Positions 29,850 to 37,629 of a stretch of DNA of 64,000 nt are shown here, one piece after another. How positions within the stretch are numbered: the first letter of the stretch is position 1; every line of letters begins with the position of its first letter. Source of the DNA: Enterovibrio sp. JCM 19048 (GTDB lineage: Bacteria > Pseudomonadota > Gammaproteobacteria > Enterobacterales > Vibrionaceae); assembly GCA_001310415.1 (NCBI GenBank), contig BAXE01000003.1:124001-188000 (forward strand). The letters are read 5' to 3'. The translations under genes were made by a program, and so were the position numbers. The notes under the pieces were generated by a model that was not told the DNA's origin, did no database searches, and worked only from the letters and a program-made list of their open reading frames with translations.

Positions 29850-30250
29850 TTTCTGAGATGAAAGTGGTTCAGAATGGCTTGTTCTGAACCAATTTTCGTC
29901 CACATCCTCAAAAGCACACTTCTTAGTTTCAAATCCCTGCCGAATGATGGGTCTAGTGAACTCTCGTCCCATTTCGCGCCAGTCTCATTTACAGCACGAA
30001 ATTGAAAACCTACATGTAGCATACTTTATACAAATTAAGTTGAAGTTTTTTACTGTGAATAGAATCAGCGGTAGCTATAGGTAATCAAAATTGAGAAAAA
30101 TACCATTTTTGGGTGTTTACGCGAATCAATCTTCGACTACTGAAAAATGACTTTAAAATCATGCCAATAGCAAAAGTGAAGGGCGGGGTTTAATTTAAAT
30201 AGGATAAATGGGGTGTTTAAATCCCCCATTTGGGGATTTGATAAATTGTT
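29850..30250 (+). repeat. Second copy of the peroxiredoxin terminator and array leader
   Basis: Repeats 23096-23580: the hairpin GGTTCAGAA/TTCTGAACC, CCACATCCTCAAAAGCACA, then a more diverged AT-rich stretch, ending with AAATGGGGTGTTTAAAT, CCCCCATTT and ATAAATTGTTA just before the first cassette of block B. The REP-like palindrome of the first copy is missing here. Confidence 0.8.
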
Positions 30251-30784
30251 ATGGCAAGGAGGCGAATATTGAGAGCGTTAGCACTTATACTTCTATTTTC
30301 CAGTTCAGTAACAAATGCGATGGAATGGAATATTGATATAGATAAAGGACCATTTGGTATCAAGTGGGGAGCCACTGAGGAAGAGATTGTAGATGGCATT
30401 GGAGAACCAAATGGTTATTTCAATATAAGCAACCATAAAAAGTTAATGTTCTATGGTAAAAAAATTGTATTTTTGCTTTCAAGGGGAAAGCTGAAAGAGG
30501 TTAATTTTTCTGACTATTCCCATAGCATACTGTTGCGTACACCAATAGCGGTAAATTCGGAATTTGAAACAGCCAACATTACTGTTAACGGGAAAGAAAT
30601 ATTCAGGGAAAACTTCAAACAGCTAGAGGACGTACTCGGCATAGAGCTTGGTGAGCCATCAAGCCAAGCAGAGTTTGCTACTAACACAGCAGATGTCTAT
30701 TTGTCTTTTGCTCAGACTTATTGGGGTAATAGTACCACCGGTTCATATACTCTTATCGGTTATAGAATCGTATATCAGCTATAA
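30251..30784 (+). CDS. Cassette B1: exported hypothetical protein
   Basis: 177 residues from ATG 30251, with CAAGGAGG overlapping the start region. Signal peptide: basic MARRRILR, hydrophobic ALALILLFSSS, cleavage near VTNAM. The mature part has GPFGIKWGATEEEIVDGIGEP and FYGKKIVFLLSRGKLKEV; the motif layout resembles small periplasmic BamE/SmpA-like or similar two-layer folds, but I cannot assign it. First gene after the duplicated leader. Confidence 0.65.
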   Translation: MARRRILRALALILLFSSSVTNAMEWNIDIDKGPFGIKWGATEEEIVDGIGEPNGYFNISNHKKLMFYGKKIVFLLSRGKLKEVNFSDYSHSILLRTPIAVNSEFETANITVNGKEIFRENFKQLEDVLGIELGEPSSQAEFATNTADVYLSFAQTYWGNSTTGSYTLIGYRIVYQL

Positions 30785-30789
30785 GACCA

Positions 30790-30911
30790 GCCTAACAAGG
30801 CAATTTACTAGGGACGCTTTGTCAATGCGGCAGCTTTTCAAAGTGTTTTTAATACAAAGGATTAAAGCGTTTTTGGTGGTGTGGTAAGCACCCGTTATCG
30901 TGACGTTAAAT
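30790..30911 (+). repeat. attC site B1
   Basis: 122 bp, left core GCCTAAC, right end ACCCGTTATCGTGACGTTAAAT; A1/A8 subfamily. Confidence 0.85.
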
Positions 30912-31426
30912 GGCAAAGGAAGTTATGTCACAAGAATTAGTAAAGTGCCCATGCTGTGAAAAAGTGGTTCCGGCAACTGATGTGGAGCTCACGTATCGTT
31001 TACCTGATGATATTGCTTGTATGGATGAAGAAGAAAGGGCATCTACTTGCAAATACGCAAATGATTATGTCGTATGCGATGATAAACGTTTTTTATCTGC
31101 GTTGTATCTTGCCTTTACCGGTACATGACACAGGTCGGGAATATTGCTCATGCGTCTGGGTTCAGATTTCACCTAATAGCTTTAATAAGGTTTGGGAGCT
31201 TTGGGATGATGAAGAACAAGCAAATGAACCGCCAATGAGAGGTCTCCTCGCGAATAATGTTCATCTCAATACAGGGGCAGAAAATGCCGAAGTGCTGGTT
31301 CAGCTTACTGGATCAAAAACAAGGCCAGTAGTTACAGTTAAAGACGTAGCTTGCTCTCTTTATAAAGAGCAGCATTGCGGTATTACTATACATTGTGTTA
31401 GTGAGTATTCAGACCTATGTCGGTAA
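30910..31426 (+). CDS. Cassette B2: DUF2199 protein (frameshifted)
   Basis: Starts MAKEVMSQELVKCPCCEKVV (start could also be ATG 30925). The frame ends at 31128, but removing one T from the six-T run near 31091 joins DDKRF to YLRCILPLPVHDTGREYCSCVWVQIS and on to 31426, about 171 residues. The CxxC, the LPDD...EEERA block, the RCILPLPV block and EPPMRGLLAN match the DUF2199 pattern. The start overlaps the attC right core. Function of the family unknown. Confidence 0.75.
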
Positions 31427-31430
31427 TACC

Positions 31431-31490
31431 ATTTAACAAGCAAAGGCAGCGGACGCCAAAAAGCGGCGCTCGCTGCTTTTGGCGTTAGCA
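31431..31490 (+). repeat. attC site B2 (60-bp compact type)
   Basis: Left core ATTTAAC, right core GGCGTTAGCA; arms GGACGCCAAAA/CTTTTGGCGT pair. This short palindromic type resembles attC sites of mobile or non-vibrio integrons. Confidence 0.85.
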
Positions 31491-31500
31491 GGATGTGATT

Positions 31501-32079
31501 ATGAATATCGAGGAATTATCAGAGAGGCTTTACAACGATCTTAACGGTCGAATCACGGCCGTAGATTACTCAGACGATTTAGTAATTGATTTCCAGTGTA
31601 ATGATTGGAACGAGTATGGTGTAACACGCTATTTCAAGATTACGTGTCACGGAGTAACAGAAAGTGAAGTGCAACCTTCAGTCTCTGGTGAGATTGAATT
31701 TACAGATTCTCACCAGTTACTTTGGAATCACAATGAGCCTAAAGGGTATCTTTATTACTCCTCAGAGCCAGAAAATAAATATGAAATACTAGGTCGAGTT
31801 TGGGAAGTTCATGAAAAACTATTTGGTGGTTGGCGTCCCCTCACTGATTTTGCCAATACATATAACGCGGGCCAGTTCATAGAGTTCTGTAAAGGCTCCA
31901 ATGGACAATTAGCCCACGGGCCAAAGCCACTAATGGAGCTTTATCAAAGTGCAGTTCTTAACCACATTAGAACCAATTTTGTTCCCTCATATAACCCTGA
32001 AGGTGGATGCATGGCATTGGTATTTGATACATGTTTTGTCATATGCAAATCCGTAACTGTGGCAGAGGTTCACAGCTAA
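31501..32079 (+). CDS. Cassette B3: hypothetical protein
   Basis: 192 residues from ATG 31501 (an upstream GTG at 31495 is less likely). Begins MNIEELSERLYNDLNGRITAVDY; contains FTDSHQLLWNHNEPKGYLYYS and EILGRVWEVHEKLFGGWRPL. Its stop codon lies within the attC left core. No signal peptide, acidic, not recognised; the general look is of an immunity-like or cytoplasmic globular protein. Confidence 0.68.
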   Translation: MNIEELSERLYNDLNGRITAVDYSDDLVIDFQCNDWNEYGVTRYFKITCHGVTESEVQPSVSGEIEFTDSHQLLWNHNEPKGYLYYSSEPENKYEILGRVWEVHEKLFGGWRPLTDFANTYNAGQFIEFCKGSNGQLAHGPKPLMELYQSAVLNHIRTNFVPSYNPEGGCMALVFDTCFVICKSVTVAEVHS

Positions 32080-32186
32080 CAAGCAAATGAACGAGACGTT
32101 TACTCGTGGCGCATTTTTCTAAAAACGGTGATTTGGTCGTTTCAATCAGCTTGGGCTAGTAAACGCCCGTTATGCTAACGTTATGC
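32074..32186 (+). repeat. attC site B3
   Basis: 113 bp, left core AGCTAAC, right end GCCCGTTATGCTAACGTTATGC; A4 subfamily with a few deletions. Confidence 0.85.
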
Positions 32187-32201
32187 ATCAAAGGAGATTC
32201 C

Positions 32202-32491
32202 GTGCAAAAAGTAGATGACGAATTTTATGAGCGTGCTGATGCGCATATTCACTTGTCCAATGATCAGATAAGTGAACGGCCACTTCAGGCCAAGTAAGTG
32301 CCTCAAATATGTATGCTACGGCTCGCTTCAATGCATGGATTAGTGCGTGCGGTTGGAATAATGGGCAGGAAATGGCTGCATCCAAACAGGAAACTCTGGA
32401 CTACTTTGTCAATGAGTACCGGAAAATGCTCGAAGAAAACCTTGATGAATATATCCAAAATTTCGAGTCTTACATGCGATCTAGCGAATAA
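32202..32491 (+). CDS. Cassette B4: DUF3144 protein (frameshifted)
   Basis: GTG start at 32202 after AAGGAG. It reads DEFYERADAHIHLSNDQISE, then a one-base change near 32296 joins it to VSASNMYATARFNAWISACGW...KMLEENLDEYIQNFESYM, total about 96 residues. Both halves match the DUF3144 pattern (FYERAN-HI-LSN ... VSAS-MY--ARFNAW ... NLDDYI-NF). Function unknown. DUF3144 is usually chromosomal, so a cassette copy is notable. Confidence 0.75.
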
Positions 32492-32492
32492 T

Positions 32493-32611
32493 GCATAACA
32501 AGCGAATGAACGAAGGACCTTTACTCGTGGCGCATTTTTTCATAGAAACGCTGTGATTCAGGCGCTTCGTTCAGTTTGGGCTAGTAAACGTCCGTTATTC
32601 GAATGTTATGT
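32493..32611 (+). repeat. attC site B4
   Basis: 119 bp, left core GCATAAC, right end GTCCGTTATTCGAATGTTATGT; A4 subfamily with two core-region changes. Confidence 0.83.
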
Positions 32612-32630
32612 TGTTTCACAAGGAGTTACT

Positions 32631-32855
32631 GTGGTAAAGAAAAAAGATCCGCCACCAGTGTATGAGATGGAAATCGAAGGATTGGGACTTGTCAAAACAG
32701 GTGATGAGTTAAGCCATGAAGTATTTGGCAATGGCATTGCAGAAGAAATGTACATTTGGGCATCTGGTGAACGGACTATCCGAGTCTTGTTTGAGAGTCA
32801 TGGTTCAAAAGCTCTAGTACCCGAATATGCCAACTTAAAAAGAAGAAGTGGCTAA
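32631..32855 (+). CDS. Cassette B5: small protein resembling the UvrD C-terminal (Tudor-like) tail
   Basis: 74 residues from GTG 32631, preceded by AAGGAG at about 6 bp. DELSHEVFGNGIAEEMYIWA then ERTIRVLFESHGSKALVPEYANL follows the HPKFGEG-V...V-F...G-K-LV--YA-L pattern of the small beta-barrel at the end of UvrD/Rep/PcrA helicases. In those helicases this domain contacts RNA polymerase or partners. A free-standing copy could be a competitor or adaptor; that is speculation. Confidence 0.6.
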   Translation: MVKKKDPPPVYEMEIEGLGLVKTGDELSHEVFGNGIAEEMYIWASGERTIRVLFESHGSKALVPEYANLKRRSG

Positions 32856-32875
32856 TTTTTACTTTAAATTGAAAT

Positions 32876-32994
32876 ACATAAAAAGCGAATGAAAAGGACG
32901 TTTACTCGTGGCGCAATTTTTCATAGAAACGTTGTGATTCAAGTGTTCCAATCAGTTTTTGGTAAGTAAACGCCCGTTATTGCGATGATAGGCA
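32876..32994 (+). repeat. attC site B5 (degenerate)
   Basis: Same subfamily as A4, but the left core has AAAAAG instead of AACAAG and the right core has GATA instead of GTTA. Probably no longer recombinogenic. Confidence 0.7.
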
Positions 32995-33006
32995 TCGGAG
33001 GGTTAT

Positions 33007-33486
33007 GTGCTTAGATTTATCACATTTTTCTTAATTGTTAACTTATTTGGGTGTGCCTCTATGGATAAAGAAGCAAAGGGGATTATCGGAGAAGCAACAG
33101 AGGGTGGCTATCCAGTTATCTACTCGTTTGTAAATGAACTCCCAGCTAAAGAAATTCGGAGAGATTTAAACTGGTTGGTTGTTATTTCTTGGAAGTATGA
33201 TGGTGTGAGTAATAATGGAATGCCAAGTAAAGATCTAAACAAAAGTATGATTGAACTTGAGGACATTCTTGAAGAGCTGTTTGAAACCAATAGTTTCGCT
33301 GAGCGTGCTTACAGCCGGACAGGTAACAATCTGAAAGAATTTGTGTTCTATATATCAAATCGATATTTGTTTTTAAACAAATTCAATGATATGGCTAAGG
33401 GAAAACCACGTTTTCCAATTGAGATAAAATTTTATGACGATCCAAGTTGGTCTGACTATGAGAGTTTAATTAAAGATTTCAGTTGA
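33007..33486 (+). CDS. Cassette B6: DUF695-like lipoprotein
   Basis: 159 residues from GTG 33007 with GGAGGG close upstream. N-terminal lipoprotein signal MLRFITFFLIVNLFGCAS. The mature part has KEIRRDLNWLVVISWKYDG, then KEFVFYISNRYLFLNKFN and IEIKFYDDPSWSDYESLI, which fits the DUF695 pattern. Function of the family unknown. The attC sites on both sides are degenerate, so this cassette is probably fixed in place. Confidence 0.65.
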   Translation: MLRFITFFLIVNLFGCASMDKEAKGIIGEATEGGYPVIYSFVNELPAKEIRRDLNWLVVISWKYDGVSNNGMPSKDLNKSMIELEDILEELFETNSFAERAYSRTGNNLKEFVFYISNRYLFLNKFNDMAKGKPRFPIEIKFYDDPSWSDYESLIKDFS

Positions 33487-33516
33487 TTTATTAGCAACGG
33501 ATTACAAGGTGCTAGA

Positions 33517-33657
33517 ATGCCGGATAATTTTAGTCTTTTCAATTTCGTGCTAAGGGTGGTTGTTTCGCGTGAAAGACCAGAAAATCCAACTGGGGAGTAC
33601 GTGGAAATTAGTGAGATTACGGGTCATCAAGCCCTTTATTTTGCTGTTAATAACTAG
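33517..33657 (+). CDS. Small ORF, possible gene remnant
   Basis: 46 codons (MPDNFSLFNFVLRVVVSRERP ...). No ribosome site stands out. It may be a relic of a decayed cassette between B6 and the next degenerate attC. Confidence 0.25.
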   Translation: MPDNFSLFNFVLRVVVSRERPENPTGEYVEISEITGHQALYFAVNN

Positions 33658-33666
33658 TACTAGTAG

Positions 33667-33783
33667 TCACTAAGGCTATCAATTGGCACTTTGTCACTGA
33701 AGGGTTTCTTTCTAAGTGTTGAGAATGCAACGGGGTAAAGTAATTTTTCAGTTTAAAAGCACCCATTATCGTAATGCTATGAA
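33667..33783 (+). repeat. attC site B6 (strongly degenerate)
   Basis: Retains GGCACTTTGTCA, AAGTGTTGAGAATGCAACGG and AGCACCCATTATCGTAATGCTATG, recognisable as the A1/A8 subfamily, but both cores are mutated (CACTAAG; GCTA). Confidence 0.65.
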
Positions 33784-33868
33784 CTTCAACTATGATCACT
33801 AAACTACAGATGATTGGTTTAATGGTTGCAACTTCGCCATTTCATAACGTGTACGCAGGTGAGGGTAT

Positions 33869-34633
33869 ATGGGAAAGACTTACAAATTAAAGTCGGAAAA
33901 TATAGAACGATTAGTACCAGATATAGGATTTGCTTTTGCTACAGATATGATAACGGTAGAAGGGAAGAAAGTAGACTATATGGAAAGGCATAAACCCGAT
34001 GGAGACGGTGATAGTGGTTGGATATTCTACGGTGGTGGTGAAACGCAGGAATACTTGGATGATCCGGATAATACTTCAATGTTAAGTGTTAATAAAATAG
34101 CAAATTATGATCCTGAAATTATTGAATTTCTCACTTACCCTCCTGGTACAGAGATTGAAAGAAATGAAGATGGACGATTGCAAGTAATATCGCAAGGAAT
34201 TAGTAAGCCAGAGGTTGTTTTTCTTCCTCCTGTAGATGTCGGCCATATAAAAGTCACCAAAAACTGGGGGTTTAATATTTGTTCTCATATGCTAAAACGG
34301 ATCGATAAAGGTAGTCTCGTAATTTGGCGACCGGGATTTACTATCTGGTTAGATTCATATGATGCAAATGGTGTAGGATTGGATGAAAGAATTGACAGAG
34401 TAATGACATATATATCACCAGATAGAACCGCTTTTCTAGAAAGCCGGAAGGGTGGTGTTCATAAGATTAGGTATCACTTGCAGGAGGTTGAGTATGGGAA
34501 AGAACAAAATGCGGTATACGTATTCGCCTTGACTGAAAGCCGAGAACTGCACATGGCAATCTATTATGACAACCCTAGCGACTTGTCAGAAATTGAAGAG
34601 ATTTGGAAAACACTCGTGTGTATAGGCGCATAA
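33869..34633 (+). CDS. Last cassette: DUF2185 (Imm33-like) protein
   Basis: 254 residues from ATG 33869 (GAGGG upstream). Residues about 20-90 (GFAFATDMITVEGKKVDYMER, SGWIFYGGGETQEYLDDPDN, IANYDPEIIEFL) match DUF2185/Imm33, a family predicted as immunity proteins of polymorphic toxins. Residues 90-254 form a second unrecognised domain (WRPGFTIWLDSYDANG). No attC follows, so this is the end of the array or a former cassette now anchored. A short ORF with a signal-peptide-like sequence (33792-33890, MITKLQMIGLMVATSPF) overlaps its start in another frame. Confidence 0.78.
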   Translation: MGKTYKLKSENIERLVPDIGFAFATDMITVEGKKVDYMERHKPDGDGDSGWIFYGGGETQEYLDDPDNTSMLSVNKIANYDPEIIEFLTYPPGTEIERNEDGRLQVISQGISKPEVVFLPPVDVGHIKVTKNWGFNICSHMLKRIDKGSLVIWRPGFTIWLDSYDANGVGLDERIDRVMTYISPDRTAFLESRKGGVHKIRYHLQEVEYGKEQNAVYVFALTESRELHMAIYYDNPSDLSEIEEIWKTLVCIGA

Positions 34634-34789
34634 TGCTCTTTTTATGTGGTGTTTATTTTTTATAAAAGTGCTTGTCGGATAGAGATCGTTTTTCCTCTTA
34701 ATATATTTAGGCTTATCTTTAAGCGATAAAAATCAATTTTACACAGTAATGTAAGTCCCAATACCCTGCAATTTCACTACTATACCCAC

Positions 34790-35680
34790 TCACTCTCCCT
34801 GCAAATCCTTCACAAAATCGATAAAGCGCTGTCGCACGGGTGTGGTGTCGTTTTTGTTCCACGCCATAGCGGTGATGATTTCTGCATCACAGTGGGCGAT
34901 GGGTTTAATAGCAATGCCTCGCCGGTGGTAATTGGCGATACAGGAAGCGTAGATAGTGACGCCCATATTGGCTGAAATCAGCCCCAGAATCCCTTCACCG
35001 TTATAGGCTTCCTGCTTGACGTTGGGCAGGAAACCAGCGCCAAGGCAGAGTGCTTTCATTTGTGGGTTGTAGCTGTTCCATGAAGCGTCTGGCCCGATGA
35101 TAAATGGCTCATTGGCCAACCATTCCAGTTCCATTTCATCCTCCTGTGCCAACGGGTGGCTTTCTGGCATCACCACCACAAATTCATCTCGCTGAACGTT
35201 CAGGTGCTCAATCTGGGGATCGTTGACGGGCAGGGTCAGAAAACCAAAATCCAGCGTGCCATTCCTCAGTTTCTCGGTTTGTTGGAAGGTGAAGTCATGT
35301 ACCAAGTCGATGTGAATATCGGGATAGATCGCCTGAAAGGCTTTGACTAAAGCGGGAAGCTCGCCGCTGATCGCGATGTCGGTATAGCCAATCACTAAAC
35401 TGCCAACTTTACCGGCCACGGTTTGATGCACCCGATTTTCCAGAGCATCGACCTGTTCGCAGATTGCCCCACATCCTTGCAGAAATACCTCACCGGCAGC
35501 GGTTAACACCACACTGCGACTGGTGCGGGTAAAAAGTGGGGCGTTCAGCCTGTCTTCCAGTTGCTGTATTGCGCGGCTTAGCGCTGGCTGCGCCATGTTC
35601 AGGCGCTGTGCAGCTTTGCGGAAACTCAGTTCTTCAGCCACGACCAGAAAGTAACGGATTTGTCTCAGTTCGATTTTCAT
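34790..35680 (-). CDS. LysR-family regulator
   Basis: 296 residues, intact. The helix-turn-helix is standard (LSFRKAAQRLNMAQPALSRAIQQLEDRL), with LVIGYTDIAISGELPALVKAF opening the effector domain. It belongs to a different LysR subgroup from the two at 6099 and 14176 (QPALSRAI instead of QPAFSRRI; more BenM/CatM-like). It is divergent from the third TRAP operon, which it probably controls; the 388-bp spacer at 35681-36068 would hold both promoters, where I see no clear operator. Confidence 0.88.
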   Translation of the reverse strand: MKIELRQIRYFLVVAEELSFRKAAQRLNMAQPALSRAIQQLEDRLNAPLFTRTSRSVVLTAAGEVFLQGCGAICEQVDALENRVHQTVAGKVGSLVIGYTDIAISGELPALVKAFQAIYPDIHIDLVHDFTFQQTEKLRNGTLDFGFLTLPVNDPQIEHLNVQRDEFVVVMPESHPLAQEDEMELEWLANEPFIIGPDASWNSYNPQMKALCLGAGFLPNVKQEAYNGEGILGLISANMGVTIYASCIANYHRRGIAIKPIAHCDAEIITAMAWNKNDTTPVRQRFIDFVKDLQGE

Positions 35681-36068
35681 ATCGATACCTAAAGGGTATT
35701 GAAGGATGCCTAATTGATATTAGGCAGGTAATCAAAGCATGGCTATGCTTGAGGAGTAAAAGGAGAGGCTGGGCGTAATTTGTATCCGGATTATTCCCCT
35801 CAGTTACAGGATGTAACACGCAGCAACCCGCTGACTCCTGAATGCTGGCTAAACTTCCCGACATATGTACAGAGGAAGCGGTTGCCCTCCAGTTTTGCGC
35901 TACGCGCGGCTCGATGTTTTTCGTTAAGCCTGAGAGTTAATTGAGTTCGCCTTTTCAATGTGTTGAAACGGCAGACCAGAGTGACGACGCCGGACAAGGG
36001 TTCTGGCAGGCGAGCATGCTTTCCCGATAAAGCATGCGATGAAAAGTTAAGTAAAACTGGAGAATGCA

Positions 36069-37065
36069 ATGAAGTATATGAAGTTTATCCCGTCAGCTAT
36101 GTTACTGACGTCATTGGCGCTGTTTCCCCAAGTCTCTTTCGCTAAAGATGTGACGATCAACCTGGGCTACGCGACGGCTGAATCGAGCAGTTATGGCGTG
36201 CTTGCCACCAAGTTCGAAGAGCTGGCGGAAAAGTATTCCAACGGCACTGTTGATGTGAAAATCCGCTGTTGCGGCCAGTTGATCACCGAAGATGAAGCAT
36301 TCAAGGCGATGCAGTTGGGCACGGTGGATATGTACATCATCACTGCCAACAACGTCTCTCCCCATTTTCCCCTGATGGATGCGTTTGTCCTTCCCTATAT
36401 TTTTGAAAGCAAAGACCACGCCTACCGCGTATTGGAAGGGGATGTCGGCCAGCAAATGGCGGATCGCTTGAAAGAAGACACCGGTGTATATCTGCTCACG
36501 TATGGTGTGGTGGGTGACCGCGACTTCTTCAACTCCCGCAACCTCATCACCAACATTGATGATATGAAAGGCATGAAAGTGCGTGTGCCGAAAAACCAGG
36601 TAATGCTGGATACCTTCGATGCCTTTGGTGCTGCGGCAATCCCACTTCCATGGCAGATACCCCAACGGCTCTACAAACCCGCGCCGTCGATGGCGGTGAT
36701 GCCGGTACACCATTTGTGAAGTCGCAAAAGTTCTATGAATTTATGCCTTACTTTTCGGTGCTGGAACATTTCACCTATTTCTCACCGCTTTTCGCCAGCC
36801 CACGCATTATGAACAAGTTGGATGACCAACAGCGTGAAGCCGTGATGAGGCGGCTGCCGAAGCCGGTGCTTACCAGAAAGAAGTGGTGTCTGCGCAGGTG
36901 GCTGATATCCGTAAGTTCCTCACCACGGAAGGGGGCATGCAAACTGCCGAAGTGGATAAGAGTGGCTTTATCGAAGCGGGTAAAAAAGTGCAGGACGAGT
37001 TTGCTGCCGGAAAGGGCGAAGACTTCCAAAACCTACTGGAATCTGTCCGGGCTGCCGCTAACTGA
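36069..37065 (+). CDS. TRAP transporter solute-binding subunit (DctP family)
   Basis: About 333 residues with frame changes near 36650 and 36850. Signal peptide ends FPQVSFAK. Features: TINLGYATAESSSYGVLATKFEEL, the arginine-containing MKGMKVRVPKNQVMLDTFDAFGAAAIPLPW selectivity helix, and a final VRAAAN. ATG 36069 is the first of two in-frame starts (MKYMKF). It is the receptor of a system encoded with a D-aminoacylase-type enzyme, so an N-acyl-amino acid substrate is plausible. Confidence 0.83.
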
Positions 37066-37089
37066 TTTATTTCTTTAGTAACTCCTTCC

Positions 37090-37116
37090 CGCTGACACCA
37101 AAGGATGGTGTCAGCG
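37090..37116 (+). promoter_or_regulatory. Intercistronic hairpin between dctP and dctQ
   Basis: CGCTGACACC and GGTGTCAGCG form a perfect 10-bp stem with a 7-nt loop and no strong T-run, in the same position as the hairpin of the second TRAP operon (19868). Confidence 0.6.
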
Positions 37117-37146
37117 TCTTACCTCTTCCCGAAAAAGGAGAGCAGT

Positions 37147-37629
37147 ATGCTGGCGAAAGTAGATCAGTATCTTGAAGAGGTGCTGTGCGTCTTTTTCCTG
37201 AGTCTGGTGGTTTGCTCGGTGCTCACACAGGTAGTGTTGCGGTTTATGTTTGATTCCGCCGCGCCCTGGGCCGAAGAAACCGCGGTTTACGGGATGATCT
37301 TTTCGGTCTATCTCGGCGGCTGCATGGCGGTGCGGGAAAGAGCGCACTTGAGGATCACCATGTTGGTGATGCGTCTGCCACGCAGCCTTCAGATTTGTTC
37401 AATCGTCCTTGCTGACGGTTTGTGGCTGGCCTTTGTGGCTTTCATGGTTGTTCAAACCACCATCTACACCCAATTACTTTTTGAAGTGACCTATCAGACA
37501 CCGGGGCTCGGTATTGAGCAGCGCTGGGTGCAGATGTTTATTCCCATCATGTTTTCGCTGATGTTTTTCCGCATCGTTCAGGTCTACTGGCGCTGGCATA
37601 AAGATGGATTCAGGGGGCTGCCGCTATGA
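37147..37629 (+). CDS. TRAP transporter small permease (DctQ family)
   Basis: 160 residues from ATG 37147 after AAAGGAGAGC. Four hydrophobic helices; VLRFMFDSAAPWAEETAVYGMIF is the DctQ signature region. Its end overlaps the start of dctM by 4 bp (ATGA), so translation is coupled. Intact. Confidence 0.85.
   Translation: MLAKVDQYLEEVLCVFFLSLVVCSVLTQVVLRFMFDSAAPWAEETAVYGMIFSVYLGGCMAVRERAHLRITMLVMRLPRSLQICSIVLADGLWLAFVAFMVVQTTIYTQLLFEVTYQTPGLGIEQRWVQMFIPIMFSLMFFRIVQVYWRWHKDGFRGLPL

Larger units (their letters stand above)
23577..34633 (+). mobile_element. Integron gene-cassette array lacking an integrase in the window
   Basis: About 17 small ORFs, nearly all single-gene cassettes on the + strand, are separated by repeats that start near YAACAAG and end at GTTA. 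Most repeats are 113-125 bp and share GCCCGTTAT-N3-5-ACGTTA at their right end. No tyrosine recombinase (intI) occurs between the peroxiredoxin gene and the LysR gene at 34790. Block A spans 23577-29500 and block B 30249-34633, separated by a duplicated peroxiredoxin 3' end plus leader. GC content is visibly lower than in flanking genes. Confidence 0.88.

Noticed and set aside
24040..33783. Regularly repeated ~120-bp sequences that could suggest a CRISPR array
   Set aside because: The repeats are too long, imperfect, have paired arms with GTTA cores, and alternate with ORFs of 220-760 bp. They are attC sites.
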